DNA of 33,739 nt from an uncultured Gemmatimonadota bacterium. Its GTDB lineage: Bacteria > Gemmatimonadota > Gemmatimonadetes > Longimicrobiales > Longimicrobiaceae. How positions within the stretch are numbered: the first letter of the stretch is position 1; each line of letters starts with the position of its first letter. The notes below the pieces were generated by a model. That model was not told the DNA's origin. It ran no database searches and saw only the letters and a program-made list of their open reading frames with translations. The position numbers and the translations under genes are program-made. The stretch spans positions 66,859 through 100,597 of the forward strand of contig CADCTW010000187.1 of assembly GCA_902805735.1 (NCBI GenBank). The letters run 5' to 3'. Below are positions 32,343 to 33,739 of the stretch, in pieces.

Positions 32343-32387
32343 GAACAGGCACCGAAGCAATATACCCGAAGGCAAACCGAAGCGCAA
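32343..32387 (-). promoter_or_regulatory. lexA promoter with putative SOS boxes
   Basis: On the minus strand: TTGCGC (32382-32387), 17-nt spacer, TATATT (32359-32364). Two direct repeats with 11-bp period flank the -10 hexamer: CTTC-N7-CTTC at 32368-32382 and CTTC-N7-GTTC at 32343-32357. The second resembles the GTTC-N7-GTTC LexA box known from Alphaproteobacteria. Autoregulation by LexA is inferred. The same 90-nt region is upstream of trpC on the plus strand. Confidence 0.6.
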
Positions 32388-32402
32388 GGAATTCAAGCCG
32401 TC

Positions 32403-33200
32403 GTGATCTCCAACATCCTGGACCGCATCGTCGCCACCAAGCACGAGGAGCTGCGGAGCCTCGCCGGGCGGGGCGCCGAGCTGCGCTCGCGCGCCGAAAA
32501 CGCCCCCGCGCCGCTGGGCTTCGCCGCCGCGTTGCGGCGCCCCGCGGAGGTGCGCCTGCTGGCCGAGGTCAAGCGCCGCTCCCCCTCCGCCGGCGAGATC
32601 CGGCCGGGCGCGGATCCGGCCGAGGTGGCCCGCGCGTACCAGCAGGGCGGGGCCGCCGCCGTCTCCGTGCTCACGGACCGCGAGTACTTCGGGGGGGACC
32701 TGGAGGCGCTGCGCAGCGTGCGCGCCGCCGTGCCCCTCCCCGTCATCCGCAAGGACTTCGTGGTGGACCCGCTGCAGGTGTGGGAGGCGCGGGGGGCGGG
32801 CGCGGACGCGGTGCTCCTCATCGTGCGCATCCTGGACGACGCCCTCCTGCGCGACCTGCACGCCCTCATCCGCGAGCTGGGGATGGACGCGCTGGTGGAG
32901 GCCCACAACGCGGACGAGGTGGAGCGCGCGCTGGCCGCGGGCACCACGCTGCTGGGGATCAACAACCGCGACCTGGACACCTTCGTCACGGACCTGGACC
33001 TCTCGCTGCGCCTGGCGCCGTCCGTCCCGCCCGAGGTCACGCTGGTGGGCGAGAGCGGCATCCGCACGGCGGCGGACGTGGACCGGCTGGGCGCCGCCGG
33101 GGTAGACGCAATCCTGGTGGGCGAGTCGCTGATGAGGCAGGAGGGGCTGCGCGAGGCGGCCGCGGCGCTCGCCGGACGCCCCAAGGCGGAGCGCGCGTGA
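32403..33200 (+). CDS. trpC: Indole-3-glycerol phosphate synthase
   Basis: A 265-residue TIM barrel. LLAEVKRRSPSAGEIRPGADPAEVARAYQQGGAAAVSVLTD (about 50-92) carries the catalytic Lys and the substrate-binding Ser-Pro-Ser; IRKDFVVDP (about 117) has the second Lys; LVEAHNADEVERAL and LLGINNRDLDTF and LVGESGIRTAADVDRL complete the signature. It closes the indole ring from carboxyphenylamino-deoxyribulose phosphate. Start is GTG 32403, with AAGGA 12 nt upstream (rather far). The end overlaps trpF by 4 nt (GTGA). It is divergent from lexA. Confidence 0.96.
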   Translation: MISNILDRIVATKHEELRSLAGRGAELRSRAENAPAPLGFAAALRRPAEVRLLAEVKRRSPSAGEIRPGADPAEVARAYQQGGAAAVSVLTDREYFGGDLEALRSVRAAVPLPVIRKDFVVDPLQVWEARGAGADAVLLIVRILDDALLRDLHALIRELGMDALVEAHNADEVERALAAGTTLLGINNRDLDTFVTDLDLSLRLAPSVPPEVTLVGESGIRTAADVDRLGAAGVDAILVGESLMRQEGLREAAAALAGRPKAERA

Positions 33201-33739
33201 ACCACCCCGAGGTCAAGGTCTGCGGGCTCACACGCCCCGAGGACGCCCGCGCCGCCGCCGAGGCGGGCGCGGCCTACCTGGGGGCCATTTTCGCCCCCGG
33301 CGGCAAGCGCACGGTGACGGCGGAGGCGGCTGGCGTTATTTTCGATGGCACCCACGCGAAACGTGTAGGCGTCTTCGTGAACGCCGGGCTGGAGGAGCTG
33401 GAGGCGGCGGCCCGCGCGGCCGCCCTCCACGTCCTGCAGCTCCACGGCGACGAGACGCCGGAGCTGGCGGCCGAGCTGCGCGCCCGCGGCTGGACGGTGT
33501 GGAAGGCGTTGCGCCCGCGCACCGGCGACGAGTTCGCGGCCGAGGCCCCCCGCTGGGCCGGCGCGGCGGACGCCCTCCTGCTGGACGGCTTCAGCACCGC
33601 GGCGGGCGGCGGCACCGGCGCGTCGTTCCCATGGGCCGAGGTGGCCGCCCGCCGCGCCGCGCTCCCCCAGGGCATGACGCTGGTCGCCGCCGGCGGCCTC
33701 CGTTCCGACAACGTGGCCGAGGCGGCCGGCATCCTCCAC
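33197..33739 (+). CDS. trpF: Phosphoribosylanthranilate isomerase (3' partial)
   Basis: The frame from GTG 33197 stays open to the window end (181 codons; family about 200-220). It reads VKVCGLTRPEDARAAAEAGA at the start, where the Cys is the catalytic base, then LGAIFAPGGKRTV, VLQLHGDETPELAAELR (about 80-96), ALLLDGFS with the catalytic Asp, and LVAAGGLRSDNVAEA near the cut. It converts phosphoribosylanthranilate to carboxyphenylamino-deoxyribulose phosphate, the substrate of TrpC encoded just upstream with a GTGA overlap. Confidence 0.95.
   Translation, partial: MNHPEVKVCGLTRPEDARAAAEAGAAYLGAIFAPGGKRTVTAEAAGVIFDGTHAKRVGVFVNAGLEELEAAARAAALHVLQLHGDETPELAAELRARGWTVWKALRPRTGDEFAAEAPRWAGAADALLLDGFSTAAGGGTGASFPWAEVAARRAALPQGMTLVAAGGLRSDNVAEAAGILH

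Overview
The window is a very GC-rich (roughly 70 percent) stretch of a Gram-negative-type bacterial chromosome. A TonB-dependent outer-membrane receptor, a lipoprotein, the gene content and the abundance of short palindromic intergenic repeats fit Gemmatimonadota, most likely a Longimicrobium-like lineage. That placement is inference from style and gene order; there is no rRNA gene here.

Layout. 1-1890: the end of a YhaM-type HD phosphohydrolase and a coiled-coil zinc-ribbon protein. 1929-3240 (minus): a PLP-dependent threonine/serine dehydratase-like enzyme and rpsT, which starts with TTG. 3408-6510 (plus): an M50 site-2 protease, scpA, scpB and an RsuA/RluB-type pseudouridine synthase, a chromosome-segregation/ribosome housekeeping run. 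6545-9837: a large Rossmann-fold protein of unknown role and a HEAT-repeat protein preceded by a heptamer tandem array. 10147-16317: an accessory-looking cassette made of an AraC-type regulator, a membrane-anchored thioredoxin-fold protein, a 61-residue secreted cysteine-rich peptide, a secreted pilin-head-like protein and an Oar-like TonB-dependent receptor with an LTxxQ-type C-terminal extension. 16432-22120: a MoxR/DUF58/Bat (aerotolerance-type) operon with overlapping genes. 22196-28925 (minus): a GNAT protein, an amidohydrolase, an ABC exporter pair, purB, truA and a frameshifted small gene. 29131-33739: a GAF protein overlapping trpD, lexA on the opposite strand, then trpC and trpF (trpF cut by the window end).

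The best candidate for an undescribed system is the 10147-16317 cassette. The redoxin and the Cys-rich peptide are separated by 2 nt and appear translationally coupled. The next secreted protein carries a Cys pair, and the receptor belongs to the Oar group; Oar of Myxococcus xanthus is known to be needed for secretion of the protease PopC. A disulfide-matured peptide exported or sensed through this receptor is the working hypothesis, not a demonstrated function.

The second theme is repeats. A 28-nt element built from 8-nt modules occurs at seven places. Three copies are perfect long hairpins lying between convergent genes, one is an imperfect hairpin and three are single arms; one copy supplies the stop codon and last residues of a neighbouring gene. 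Other elements are a 7-bp tandem array, a pair of inverted elements of about 60 bp flanking about 110 bp, palindromes between scpA and scpB, and a hairpin inside the bat operon. Several promoters are readable by eye, including two TTGACA/TACCTT promoters placed exactly 7 nt from a start codon (predicted leaderless mRNAs) and a lexA promoter carrying direct repeats that resemble an SOS box.
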